Assembly: GCF_030546695.1 (NCBI RefSeq)
Contig: NZ_JAUOTP010000003.1
Coordinates: forward strand, 372,001 to 436,000
Length of the DNA: 64,000 nucleotides
DNA from: Sphingomonas natans
GTDB taxonomy: Bacteria; Pseudomonadota; Alphaproteobacteria; Sphingomonadales; Sphingomonadaceae
Direction: 5' to 3'
The notes beneath the pieces were generated by a model. That model was not told the DNA's origin and searched no databases. It worked only from the letters and a program-made list of their open reading frames with translations. Each line of letters begins with the position of its first letter. Within the stretch, counting starts at the first letter, position 1. A program made the position numbers and the translations under genes. Shown in pieces: positions 1 through 7,826 of this stretch.

Positions 1-582
1 CTGAAGTTGGGCGACGCGGCCGGATTCGCCTTCGAGCTGCTTTATCCGGCCATCCTGCATGTTGAGCCGGGTCGACGACTGGGCCATCCAGGTCTTGTTG
101 TCCTCGACCTTGTTGACCATCGCGTCAGTCGAGATCGGCACCTCCTGCCGGCCGTCGACGTTGGGGTCGAGACCCTTCTTCTTGTTGTCGCCACCAGTGA
201 CGAACATCGTCGCCGCGAGCAGCATCACGCCGGCGCCGGCCGCCAGAAGGACCTGCTGACGACGCTTGGTTTTCTCGTTTACGCCGTCGAGCGGGTTGCC
301 TCTCGCTCCAGGGGCGCGGGCACCATCGGCGGAACGATCGCCGGGACCGCTGACGCCCGGCCGCCGGCGTGCACCAAAGCCTGGGCGGGCCCTTGCCGAA
401 GTCGGGGGTATTGCGGTGTCCTCGAAGCGGTCGCCGCCGGCGGCCCCGTCAGGCGATGCGGAATGCTCCCGATCCTCAGCGGCGGCGCCGAACCGCGGCG
501 AGTTCGCCGAGCGCTCCGGTCCACCATCCGGGACGCCGCCGTCCGGAGCGTTCTCGTCCTCGTTTTCAGGAGTATCCGACAT
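1..582 (-). CDS. traB: TraB, F-type conjugation scaffold protein (partial, C-terminus beyond window)
   Basis: The first 194 codons are visible; the reading frame runs off the left edge of the window. TraB is the VirB10-like protein that spans the envelope and connects inner and outer membrane parts of the F-type type IV secretion channel. The visible part has a long acidic, proline- and glycine-rich cytoplasmic N-terminus (about 1-105), a single hydrophobic segment at about 111-130, and the start of a charged periplasmic region with heptad-like spacing, as expected for the family. The ATG overlaps the traK stop by one base (TAATG), so the two are translationally coupled. The identity rests on position in the traA-L-E-K-B order as much as on sequence. 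Confidence 0.85.
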   Translation of the reverse strand, partial: MSDTPENEDENAPDGGVPDGGPERSANSPRFGAAAEDREHSASPDGAAGGDRFEDTAIPPTSARARPGFGARRRPGVSGPGDRSADGARAPGARGNPLDGVNEKTKRRQQVLLAAGAGVMLLAATMFVTGGDNKKKGLDPNVDGRQEVPISTDAMVNKVEDNKTWMAQSSTRLNMQDGRIKQLEGESGRVAQLQ

Positions 583-1391
583 TATTGGTCTCCCCCATTC
601 TGGCCGACCAGGTAGGCCGCGGTTGCTTGCCCTGGCGCGAGATCCGGCTGGCCGATCGTGACCGCGAGCGTGCCCTGTGGCGCGAGGTCGCCCTCGTGCA
701 GCACCACGGGCTTCGCGCCGCGGTTCTCGATCCGCAGGACCTTTCCTTTGAGGGAGGCGCCGCGATATTCGGCGATCAGACGTACGGAGAGGTCGCCGAC
801 CTTGGACGGTGCACTCGCAGGTTGGCGGATCTCGTAACCGTCCACAGATCCTTGGGTCGCCATAGCCTTGATGAGGCGAACGGCCGTGTCCTGGACCGGC
901 GTCTGGTTCTCCCACTCCGCGGCCTTGGCGGTCGCCATCTGGGGATTGGTGACGAACACTTGCTGCGCTTCGACTGCGGCGATCGAACAGGCGAACTTGT
1001 ACACGTATCCCTTCTTGGAGGTCGCAAAGAAGCTGATCGATCTGGGGGCGTACGTCTCGGGAATGGCCACGTAGACATCGCCACGAATGGGCTCGTTCAC
1101 GACCGAAAAGTCGTTGAACTGTCCACCCGTCGAGACCTTGGTGACGGCCGCGATCTGGTCGCCGACGAGGCTGATCCGCGTCAGCTCGTTCTTGGCCACC
1201 GTACAATCAACGCGGGCGTTGTCGGCCGCAACCTTGTACTGATCGGCGAAAGCCGGGCTTGCCATCAAGAACAGGCCGGCACCGACGATCGCCAGCCCGA
1301 GCGGTCGGAAAAAGGTGTCGAAGATGCGCGAGGATCCGTACGCGACCAAGGTGGTGCCCGCACACAGCAGGCATAGCGGGGCGGACAGCAT
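582..1391 (-). CDS. traK: TraK, secretin-like outer-membrane component of F-type T4SS
   Basis: 269 residues. TraK is the VirB9-like protein that forms the outer-membrane core of the conjugative channel with TraB and TraV. A hydrophobic stretch at about 30-48 ends in ASPAFA, a good signal-peptidase I site near residue 49; the preceding 30 residues are unusually long for a signal peptide, so translation may begin further in. The mature part is rich in beta-strand-like segments, as in VirB9/TraK. The start codon overlaps the traE stop (TGATG) and the stop overlaps the traB start, so it is a tightly packed operon member. Confidence 0.88.
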   Translation of the reverse strand: MLSAPLCLLCAGTTLVAYGSSRIFDTFFRPLGLAIVGAGLFLMASPAFADQYKVAADNARVDCTVAKNELTRISLVGDQIAAVTKVSTGGQFNDFSVVNEPIRGDVYVAIPETYAPRSISFFATSKKGYVYKFACSIAAVEAQQVFVTNPQMATAKAAEWENQTPVQDTAVRLIKAMATQGSVDGYEIRQPASAPSKVGDLSVRLIAEYRGASLKGKVLRIENRGAKPVVLHEGDLAPQGTLAVTIGQPDLAPGQATAAYLVGQNGGDQ

Positions 1392-1969
1392 CAGAGCCTC
1401 CCCTTCGTCGGGTTAGCGGGATCGGCGATGACCGCACCGAAACCGGTCAGCGACAGCGACACGCCGGAATATTTCCAGCTGAACTGGAAGGTCTTCTTCT
1501 CGGTCGAGATCAGCTTGTCCCCGACGAAGGTGCGGACCTCTCCGCTCACCTCCGACCTCAGCTTCACGGTGTCGACCGTCATGGCCGTCATGGTGAAAGA
1601 CTGGGCGATGTCGGTATTGGATTGCTCCTTCACCGTCTTCACGAGCTGCGTCTTGATGATGCCGTAGAAGCTCGGATCGACCAGCTTCAGGATGCTATCC
1701 ATCCAATAATTGAGCCCGTCGGGGCTGCGGTTGAGGATCAGGTAAGCCGTGTCCCGGGTGACCGCTTCGAGATAATCCGGTGCAACCGACGAGCTGCTGA
1801 TCGTCATCGGCCGGCTCAGCACGGGCTGCAGGACGACCTCGCGATCCTTGGTGGCGATGACGCCGAACAGGACGACAACGAAGACCGTCAGACCCGCGGC
1901 GAGCAGCGCCAGCAAATTGCGCTGCTTGAGAAGCGCCTGGCTGCGCCCGTGAGAAACATATGCGTCCAT
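1391..1969 (-). CDS. traE: TraE, VirB8-like inner-membrane protein of F-type T4SS
   Basis: 192 residues, close to the usual TraE length. It has a short cytoplasmic N-terminus, one strong transmembrane segment at about 19-39, then a periplasmic domain. TraE is the VirB8-like assembly factor of the F pilus/channel. The region around YWMDSILKLVDP and the later strand-rich part fit the family. It lies 9 bases downstream of traL and overlaps traK by a TGATG junction. Confidence 0.9.
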   Translation of the reverse strand: MDAYVSHGRSQALLKQRNLLALLAAGLTVFVVVLFGVIATKDREVVLQPVLSRPMTISSSSVAPDYLEAVTRDTAYLILNRSPDGLNYWMDSILKLVDPSFYGIIKTQLVKTVKEQSNTDIAQSFTMTAMTVDTVKLRSEVSGEVRTFVGDKLISTEKKTFQFSWKYSGVSLSLTGFGAVIADPANPTKGRL

Positions 1970-1978
1970 GGTCCCCCC

Positions 1979-2266
1979 TCAGCCCGCCAGCAGGCGGCAG
2001 TGCGAAGGAGGAGTCAGCTTCAGTCCGATGAATGACGCCGGCATGTACCAGTAGGTGGCATGCATCACCCACGACGATGCCCGCCCGGCTTTTGCTTTTC
2101 GAAGACCGAACCAGGCACCAACGGCGAGAAACAGGCCGATGAAGATATGCTGCGTCAGGATCCCCCAAACGAAGGGGATGAACATCCCGAGGAACTCGTC
2201 GAGCGTCCACAGCCCAATGAGCTGCGGCGCGTCCAGGTGCCTCGGAATGGTGTATCGATCAAACAT
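1979..2266 (-). CDS. traL: TraL, small inner-membrane protein for pilus assembly
   Basis: 95 residues starting MFDRYTIPRHLDAP, the typical TraL opening. Two closely spaced hydrophobic segments fill about residues 22-58, and a third weaker one lies near 70-83. TraL is a VirB3-like inner-membrane protein needed for F-pilus assembly. The start is the ATG at 2266, 29 bases below the traA stop. Its place between traA and traE is diagnostic of the F-type order. Confidence 0.88.
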   Translation of the reverse strand: MFDRYTIPRHLDAPQLIGLWTLDEFLGMFIPFVWGILTQHIFIGLFLAVGAWFGLRKAKAGRASSWVMHATYWYMPASFIGLKLTPPSHCRLLAG

Positions 2267-2295
2267 CGCTGACCCCTGCCCCCGATTGCGACGCC

Positions 2296-2640
2296 TCAGA
2301 TCGTCGCAGTGACGGTGGAAGTGACGATCGGAATACCGGTACCGGCGCCGACACCGACGCCGACCGGGATTGCGATCTGGCCCATCGAGAAGCGGCCAGA
2401 CGCAAGGCCCACCACGCCGCCCGCAAGCGACAGCACGGTGATGATCTTGCCACCGGAACCCTCGAGGAAGTCGGTGAATTTGGTCAGAGCGGTATCGAAC
2501 GTCGTATCGGCGCCGGCCATCGCCACTTCGGCGCCGAGAACGGCGACGATGGCTACGGGCAGTGCATAGTCGAGGGCGCGCGCGGCGCTCTCTTTGCTGA
2601 AGAGCGCCTTGCGGCGCGCCAAAAACGAAGCAGTCCTCAT
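2296..2640 (-). CDS. traA: TraA, F-type conjugative pilin precursor
   Basis: 114 residues. It has a long leader with basic residues and a hydrophobic stretch ending AMA (about residues 40-42), then GADTTFDTALTKF, which resembles the start of mature F-like pilin. The mature product would be about 72 residues with two hydrophobic segments separated by a short glycine-rich loop, the standard F-pilin layout. First gene of the visible transfer operon; the ribosome site GAAGGG lies just upstream. Cleavage by leader peptidase LepB is inferred from the family. Confidence 0.9.
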   Translation of the reverse strand: MRTASFLARRKALFSKESAARALDYALPVAIVAVLGAEVAMAGADTTFDTALTKFTDFLEGSGGKIITVLSLAGGVVGLASGRFSMGQIAIPVGVGVGAGTGIPIVTSTVTATI

Positions 2641-2755
2641 GATATGAGCCCTTCGAGACGAACATCAGCCGGAGTTGACTGACCCCGTCATAATCTCATC
2701 GGGCGCGATATCTTGAAAAGCCAAAAAGTTTCATAGACTAAAAATAGTCACGCTT

Positions 2756-2887
2756 TGCGCAGTGTCGCGCAGTATTTGCGCAGAGTGCGCAGATATTGCT
2801 TAGGCGTGCGCAATAATTGCGTGGAATTGCCCCGCGTCTACTACGCGGCCCGCGCATCGTTTGACTGAAGCTGCGCATAATCTGCGC
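2756..2887. promoter_or_regulatory. Array of TGCGCA palindromes upstream of the tra operon
   Basis: The 304-base gap between traA and the next gene contains repeated TGCGCA or one-base variants, at 2756, 2766 (CGCGCA), 2777, 2786, 2807, 2872 and 2882 (TGCGCG). The first four start points are 10, 11 and 9 bases apart, one helical turn each, so bound dimers would line up on one DNA face. The AT-rich stretch at about 2705-2750 next to the array could hold the traA promoter. I infer an operator for a transfer regulator, perhaps one of the two small proteins encoded just to the right. Confidence 0.5.
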
Positions 2888-2944
2888 GAGAGACTCGTGC
2901 TCCGAAGCTCTGCTAGGGTATGTGATCCGGAGGAGAGGGCGTCG

Positions 2945-3340
2945 GTGGCGCAAGAAACGTCAGGCAGCACGAGAGCAATAAAGTCGGTCTCGACACATCG
3001 CGTGTCCGAACAATTTATTGAGCTCGGATCGCTCGCGATCTTGCGGATGAGCCGCGAAGCCGGTGAGTTCATAAGCCTGCGAAAATGCGCCGCTCGCTGC
3101 GTAGATTTGCTAAAGGTTCCCGATAATCCCCACCTAGAACTCGTCATTCGCCGCTATAATAGCACGGATTGGCGCGGGACTCGGGCGGTGTCGGTTAGTC
3201 TTACGGAAGCGGAACAATCGGCCTTTTCTGCGGCTAGACAGGGCTTATCGGAACGCTTCGGAGGATCTTACACGACGCTCGACGCGATCGTCGTCGCCAT
3301 GTTCAGCTATCTTGCACTTCTCCCTGGGTCCCGGTTATGA
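2945..3340 (+). CDS. Hypothetical protein beside tra operon
   Basis: 131 residues from a GTG start chosen because GGAGGAGAGG (2929-2938) sits at correct spacing; the frame stays open upstream to 2861. I do not recognise the family. It is a soluble, mixed-charge protein. The stretch GTRAVSVSLTEAEQSAFSAA reads like a helix-rich DNA-binding or accessory domain of plasmid transfer proteins, but that is only an impression. It diverges from traA across the TGCGCA array, which would suit a regulator or an oriT-accessory protein. Confidence 0.55.
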   Translation: MAQETSGSTRAIKSVSTHRVSEQFIELGSLAILRMSREAGEFISLRKCAARCVDLLKVPDNPHLELVIRRYNSTDWRGTRAVSVSLTEAEQSAFSAARQGLSERFGGSYTTLDAIVVAMFSYLALLPGSRL

Positions 3341-3405
3341 TGACTTCGCGATATAAGATCTTATAGGGTCGAGAAGGCGGCCCCGCTGATCTCAGGGAGG
3401 GCGTC

Positions 3406-3849
3406 GTGCTGGCCGAATCGTCGCTGAATAGCCATTTAAAAGCCGATCTATCCAGGGTGTTGAAAACAACCCCCTATTCGCTTGAGCAAATCGCGGAGCG
3501 AACCCACCTCGATCGTTCGCTGCTAAGTCGGCTCAAAAACGGAAAGACGAAGAACGTCACGATGGACATGGCGCACCCGATCTACAAGTCGATCGGCGAG
3601 AGTGCGACTTTGGCGATGCTCCTGTTCAGCGGCGGTCGCGGCCTGAAATCCGAGGGCCAGCGAACGCTCGCGCGGATCAGCCTGCAAGCCGCGTTGAACG
3701 TCATCGAAACCATGGACGAGTTTGAGGATGGCGCAAATCCGGCGTTGCTCGCCGAGTTCGATATTGCGGTCCATCGTCTGTCGCGGCAGGTTCGACCCGG
3801 TGCGCGCCGCGGCCGGCCGACAGGCAGCGGACGTCACGCAGAAAATTGA
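3406..3849 (+). CDS. XRE-like helix-turn-helix regulator
   Basis: 147 residues from a GTG start preceded by AGGGAGG. A helix-turn-helix is visible at about 24-48: YSLEQIAERTHLDRSLLSRL followed by KNGKTKNVTMD, the pattern of Cro/CI-type domains with a recognition helix in DRSLLSRLKNG. The rest is helical with a basic C-terminal tail. It is likely a cytoplasmic DNA-binding protein that controls nearby transfer genes. The location between the first tra-side gene and the transglycosylase supports that role; the target site is not shown. Confidence 0.7.
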   Translation: MLAESSLNSHLKADLSRVLKTTPYSLEQIAERTHLDRSLLSRLKNGKTKNVTMDMAHPIYKSIGESATLAMLLFSGGRGLKSEGQRTLARISLQAALNVIETMDEFEDGANPALLAEFDIAVHRLSRQVRPGARRGRPTGSGRHAEN

Positions 3850-3929
3850 ATGTCAGACGGTAGGACGGCGGCCAAATCGCGGCGCCGCGCGTTATAGCTC
3901 ATACCACAACGCAGCAGTTGGGTCGGAGC

Positions 3930-4205
3930 ATGAACCAGTTCACGCCGCTTGAGCTCCAGAATTGGCTGGCAATTTATGCCGCCACCTTCGCGTGTTGCGT
4001 GATCGCACTCACGCTTTCGACCGCGAGCGTCGGATACGAGCTTTACCGCGAGCGGATTTGGTCGACGATCGACGTCCGATCGCCTCGCACTATGCTCCTT
4101 TTCGTTCCAAAAATCTGGTGGCGCTGGCAGCGCCGCTACTTCTTGTCGACACCCGTAACCTTGGCAATCGTGTCGTGGTTCGGCGCAACGCTCAGTTGGT
4201 CATGA
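3930..4205 (+). CDS. Small two-span membrane protein, unknown function
   Basis: 91 residues from the ATG in GGAGCATGAACC, with GGAG as ribosome site. Two hydrophobic segments are visible, about 13-33 and 73-89, separated by a loop rich in Arg and Trp. I do not recognise a family. The last 14 bases overlap the end of the convergent transglycosylase gene. The gene may be part of the transfer module, because such small membrane proteins are common there, but nothing in the sequence proves it. Confidence 0.5.
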   Translation: MNQFTPLELQNWLAIYAATFACCVIALTLSTASVGYELYRERIWSTIDVRSPRTMLLFVPKIWWRWQRRYFLSTPVTLAIVSWFGATLSWS

Positions 4206-5061
4206 AGTCGAGCAGAACTGCCATCCGATGCGCCTCGCTGCCCGGGTTGCGGTACGTTTCGCCCGGTTCCCGCCAATACGCCAGGACGTTGCGGACGTAA
4301 TTCAGCGTTTCCTTGTTTTGCGGAATTCCCTTTGCTCGCAGCACGCTTCCAGGACCCGCATTATAAGCCGCAAGCGCGAGAGGAACCGCCCCGAATTGGT
4401 CTAGAAGCTGGCGCAGATATCGCGCGCCGCCATCGATGTTGGCTCGCGGGTCGAAGCGGTTGGTGACGCCGAGCCCGGAGGCTGTAAGCGGCATTAGCTG
4501 GCTTAACCCCCCTGCCCCCTTCGGGCTCACGACCATAGGATTGTAGCGCGATTCCTGAAGGACAACCGAGTCCATCAAACCGGCCGGGAGCCGGTATTTG
4601 CACTCTGCCGCGCGGACGATCGGATAGAATGTCCTGCGCGCCGTGTCAGTGGCGACCGAGATCGATGCGCGCAGCGGTGCGACAGCCATAAGCCCATCGC
4701 AGTTCGCAACCCCGATGGTCTTGGGTGCTTTCCGCCGTATGCCTGCGTCTGAGAAAGCGGCGGCCATCATCCGCAGGACGGTAGCCTCTGATGGCAGCCA
4801 CGATCGAGGGCCGCCAATCGCATCGGCTTCGGTTGCCGATAGCTCCAGCGCCTCCGCGTCCGACTCGGCAGATGATGGAGGCGTCCAGACGTTCAGCTCG
4901 TAAAGGGTGAACTCCGACGCTCCCGAAATTGCCGCGCCGTTGCGCTGCGTTATCAATGCTGCCTGCGCTTTTCCATAGAACGCGACTTGGGCCTCTTGCG
5001 CACCTGCACCTTGCGCGCTCAGCGCCGCCACAAAGATCGCGATCCCCCCTGCCCTCTGCAT
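4192..5061 (-). CDS. Secreted lytic transglycosylase (SLT family), VirB1-like
   Basis: 289 residues from the ATG at 5061. An N-terminal signal peptide (about 1-21, ending near GAGA) is followed by a 130-residue region I do not recognise and then an SLT domain. The catalytic Glu is in VVLQESRYNP (E170); GAGGLSQLMP (183-191) and AAYNAGPGSV (231-240) are the classic SLT motifs. Such enzymes cut peptidoglycan to let a secretion channel pass. The conjugation context suggests a VirB1/orf169-type role, though the gene is separate from the tra operon and runs in the same direction. Confidence 0.88.
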   Translation of the reverse strand: MQRAGGIAIFVAALSAQGAGAQEAQVAFYGKAQAALITQRNGAAISGASEFTLYELNVWTPPSSAESDAEALELSATEADAIGGPRSWLPSEATVLRMMAAAFSDAGIRRKAPKTIGVANCDGLMAVAPLRASISVATDTARRTFYPIVRAAECKYRLPAGLMDSVVLQESRYNPMVVSPKGAGGLSQLMPLTASGLGVTNRFDPRANIDGGARYLRQLLDQFGAVPLALAAYNAGPGSVLRAKGIPQNKETLNYVRNVLAYWREPGETYRNPGSEAHRMAVLLDFMTN

Positions 5062-5471
5062 GACTGATCCCCGAGAGGAAGAGCACGCGCGAAGCAAGCC
5101 GGTCGTAGAGGCGTAGCTAGCGCGGCGGGCTAAGTCTTGACGTAAATTGAGTATGCTTGGCAAGACCGTCGACGATATTCTAAATGCGGGCGCACCGATG
5201 CTCGTCCGCAAGCTTGCGACATACTGATAGGTATGCGCTCGCCGACGAACGCGCTCTTCGGTGCATGCGCACATTTGTACGAGCACGGTCAAGGCGCCCA
5301 ACGCTGAGTGTGATAGTCGCTGGTCCTGAAGCGACATCGTCGCGAGTGGCAAATCCGGTTAGAGGGCGCGCCGATGTGGCAGAGTTACCTCCCGCAGGAC
5401 CTGTCGTGCGGAGGCGCTGCGCAGATCGGATGGTGAGCATGGCCCGGAATGGGAGCGGATCCTTGCCGCTT
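5062..5471. other. Intergenic, nothing recognised
   Basis: About 410 bases upstream of the transglycosylase. Both strands carry short open frames with arginine-rich translations typical of GC-rich noncoding DNA. I see no tRNA, clear terminator or family motif. The transglycosylase promoter should lie at the left end. Confidence 0.4.
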
Positions 5472-5852
5472 CTAACCGAGATCGATCAGCACGGTTGAGG
5501 TCTCGCCGCGGAGATGCATCGTTTGATCAGAGAAAGGTGATGTGACCGGCGATGATTTTGGTGCCGTAGCGCGTACTGTGGTCAGCATCTCCCACTGGGA
5601 ATTGTGGAGGTAGCCGGCGATGGCGACCGCGTCGCCCTTCTTGCGGGAGAGGGCGGATTTGCCCTGGCCGTTGAAGCAGGTGATCCAGTGAAGCTCCGTT
5701 GATTTGGCGGTGTAGCCGGTGTCCTCGTCGACAGAGGTCTTGCCGTCTTTGAGCTTCACCCTATCGGTTGCGACGAGGAGCTTGACCGAGGCATTGCCCG
5801 AGGGGCTGGTCGGATTCTTGACGATGCGATCTGGAATATTGACCTGGTTCAT
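5472..5852 (-). CDS. Plasmid-type single-stranded DNA-binding protein, 3' end frameshifted
   Basis: 126 residues as read, starting MNQVNIPDRIVKNP from an ATG with GGAG upstream. The central part (TELHWITCFNG, KKGDAVAIAGYLHNSQWE) has the OB-fold pattern of SSB/PriB-like proteins. After TGGGAG (about 5589-5594) the frame loses similarity, but the next frame reads DADHSTRYGTKIIAGHITFL then stops at 5527, exactly the expected SSB ending. A single-base loss near 5587-5592 would explain this. The product as read has an unrelated tail of about 35 residues, so function is doubtful. Confidence 0.75.
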   Translation of the reverse strand: MNQVNIPDRIVKNPTSPSGNASVKLLVATDRVKLKDGKTSVDEDTGYTAKSTELHWITCFNGQGKSALSRKKGDAVAIAGYLHNSQWEMLTTVRATAPKSSPVTSPFSDQTMHLRGETSTVLIDLG

Positions 5853-5984
5853 AACAATCTCCGTTGCTATCCGGCGGCCTCTCCGCCGGTGACACCGGAA
5901 TAGCGGCGCGCGGCGCGGCATCGCACCGGCGCGCAAGCGGAGGGAAACCCCTGTCGGGAGCTGGCGCGGGCCGCCGCGTAGCGG

Positions 5985-6716
5985 CTACCCGGGCGACCAA
6001 AGGGGTTGCAATGCCGCGCCGTCTCGCCGCAGGTGGCACAGGCAGGGCGGAGAAGGCGCAGGAATCGACACGGATGGCGCGTGTTTCCAGATCGCGCGGG
6101 GTGCCCGTGGGATCATGTCCGGCCGGATGCCGCGATCCGGACTGCGACAGACGTCGGGTGGAGTGGGCGGCCCACCGTCGTCGATGCGCGCGGCCGCCTT
6201 ATCCGGAGCTGCTGCGACGCGCCGTCGAAGGCAACCGCCGGGTCGGCTTCCACGTCCTTGCAAGCACACGATCGGGGGGCGCGAGGCCCGGCCAGGCGGC
6301 ACAGGCGCGCGGCATCGGGAGGAACGGAGCCAGTTTTCGACCCTCAGGCCGGGGACACGATCGAACTCGCGAACATTGTCGGTCACAAGGATTGCGTCGA
6401 GGGCGAGGGCGTGCGCCGCAATCAGCATGTCGTTCGCGCCGATTGGCGCTCCCGCCCGCTCAAGCGCAGCGCGCAGCTCGCCATAGCGGCGATCGGCCTC
6501 CTCGGCGAGCGGGAGCACTGGCATGCGCTTTAAGATACCTTCAAGCTGGGCCGTCAGGCGCTCGGAGCCACGCCGCTCCGCGCCGAAGCGAAGCTCGGCC
6601 GCAACGATGATGCTCGTGACGACAGCGCCGTCCTCGGCCGCGGTGATCCGAGCGCCAATCGCGCCGCTGGGGTGGCGGACCAAATCCGACACCATATTCG
6701 TATCGAAGAGGAACAT
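5985..6716 (-). CDS. vapC: VapC-type PIN ribonuclease toxin with unusual C-terminal extension
   Basis: 243 residues; usual VapC length is about 130-140. Residues 1-130 form a full PIN domain: MFLFDTNMVSDLV with the first acidic residue D5, ELRFG near 41-45, ANDMLIAAHAL near 94-104 and VTDNVREFDRVPGL near 111-124, ending in RVENWL as in normal VapC. Residues 131-243 are Pro/Arg/Ala-rich and look like noncoding GC-rich DNA read through. I infer loss of the native stop by frameshift or junction. The gene starts two bases after vapB. VapC cleaves RNA when VapB is degraded. Confidence 0.82.
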   Translation of the reverse strand: MFLFDTNMVSDLVRHPSGAIGARITAAEDGAVVTSIIVAAELRFGAERRGSERLTAQLEGILKRMPVLPLAEEADRRYGELRAALERAGAPIGANDMLIAAHALALDAILVTDNVREFDRVPGLRVENWLRSSRCRAPVPPGRASRPPIVCLQGRGSRPGGCLRRRVAAAPDKAAARIDDGGPPTPPDVCRSPDRGIRPDMIPRAPRAIWKHAPSVSIPAPSPPCLCHLRRDGAALQPLWSPG

Positions 6717-6718
6717 GG

Positions 6719-6952
6719 TCAGAAATCGACCGGTTCGGCGGCGGGGTCTTCGATCGGCCCGAGCTCATCGTCGATCGGCTCGAGAGTTGCCAAATAGGCG
6801 GCAAGCGAAAGCGCCGTGGTCGGTTCGACGATCAGGCGGTTTCCATCTTTGCGGATGATTGCGTCTTCCCCGGGCAGCTCGAACTCGCGCGGAATCCGTA
6901 CTGCCTGGCTGCGACCATTCTTGAACAGTTTGACGTGGCGCTCGCCGCTCAT
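6719..6952 (-). CDS. vapB: VapB-type AbrB-fold antitoxin
   Basis: 77 residues from the ATG at 6952, chosen because GAGGAG stands just upstream and homologues begin here. The N-terminal half HVKLFKNGRSQAVRIPREF is the SpoVT/AbrB swapped-hairpin DNA-binding motif of VapB/MazE antitoxins, and the acidic C-terminus (EPIDDELGPIEDPAAEPVDF) would bind the toxin. It is the first gene of a vapBC pair and probably represses its own promoter. Confidence 0.9.
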   Translation of the reverse strand: MSGERHVKLFKNGRSQAVRIPREFELPGEDAIIRKDGNRLIVEPTTALSLAAYLATLEPIDDELGPIEDPAAEPVDF

Positions 6953-6967
6953 GGTGGCTCCTCGGCC

Positions 6968-6986
6968 TATGCCAGTAGTATATGCC
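6968..6986 (-). promoter_or_regulatory. Possible vapBC promoter/operator
   Basis: Two direct copies of TATGCC (6968-6973 and 6981-6986) are 13 bases apart just upstream of vapB. On the coding strand this reads GGCATA-TACTACT-GGCATA and contains TATACT, a fair -10 element 25 bases from the start codon. Repeated half-sites at this position are usual for VapBC autoregulation. No clear -35 is seen. Confidence 0.35.
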
Positions 6987-7149
6987 GATACCCGATGCGA
7001 GAATGATCTCCGCAGAAGGTTCATAGGCACGGGGCGATGAACTGGTCAAAAGCTCGCAATGGGGCGCTGGCGCTTGAGAGCGCGACCTGAAACTGCAGAT
7101 CCTCCGCCGGATCTAACGCGCCGCCGCGCCCAATCTGGACACCTGTAGA

Positions 7150-7711
7150 CTTCCCCGCCCTCGGACTCCGAAATTTGGTCGACAAGGTGCTGCAGCGCCG
7201 CGTCAACACGGGCGCTCTTCGACGCCTCGATCGCGGACTGTACGACAGCTAGGCATCAGCCGCCTGCCGCGCCAGTCGACCTCACCGGACCCGCGGCACG
7301 TGATCGACGCCACCGCGCGCCGCGATCAAATCCGAGTGCGCGAGGACGGAATGAGTGCCGCGAATGACCTCAGCCTCACCAATGCGGTGCTCGACTATTG
7401 TCGCACATACTGACGCGCGAGTGCGCTCGATCCATCTCGGCAACATGATCATTGCATTCAAGCCAACGGCCGCAAGCAAGCTTTCCTGGCCGGGGCGGCC
7501 GGCAATGCAGGTCGTCCAGGCGATCCATTGGCTGCGCGACACATTGATCGATCCCGATGATCCGGACGATGTCCGTCAAAAACTCGACATCCTGCATCGA
7601 GGGTCGAACGCTACCGAAGTCCGCGACAACTTGCGCGACCGGATGGCGACCCTGCCAGCGTGGATGCACGACTTTTTCAGGCCGCTCCTGTTCGCGAGGC
7701 GCTCTGCATGA
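7150..7711 (+). pseudogene. AbiEi-type antitoxin remnant (type IV toxin-antitoxin), frameshifted
   Basis: Pieces of one protein appear in successive frames. First LQRRVNTGALRRLDRGLYD (about 7190-7245), then ISRLPRQSTSPDPRHVIDA continuing to LDYCRTY (to about 7410), then RVRSIHLGNMIIAFKP and WPGRPAMQVVQAIHWLRD up to a stop at 7709-7711. These match the winged-helix and C-terminal parts of AbiEi/DUF6088 antitoxins. At least two frameshifts and a stop break it. The end overlaps the following toxin ATG by ATGA, the normal abiEi-abiEii junction. Family assignment is from memory of motifs. Confidence 0.6.
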
Positions 7712-7820
7712 ACTCCGGTTACGACACGATCCTCTCGGCCGATGCCGATACCCGTTTCGACCTCTTCACGGCGACCGCGCAGAGATCGGCACCACCCCCC
7801 AGGCCTGCCTGACTACTTGA
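7708..7820 (+). pseudogene. AbiEii-type nucleotidyltransferase toxin, N-terminal stub
   Basis: It begins MNSGYDTILSADADTRFDLFTATAQR, like AbiEii toxins before their catalytic domain, and then shifts frame: the next frame reads IGTTPQA, the expected continuation. It stops after about 35 codons, so the nucleotidyltransferase core is absent. Its ATG overlaps the stop of the antitoxin remnant. Together the two mark a dead AbiE system. Confidence 0.5.
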
Positions 7821-7826
7821 GGATAG

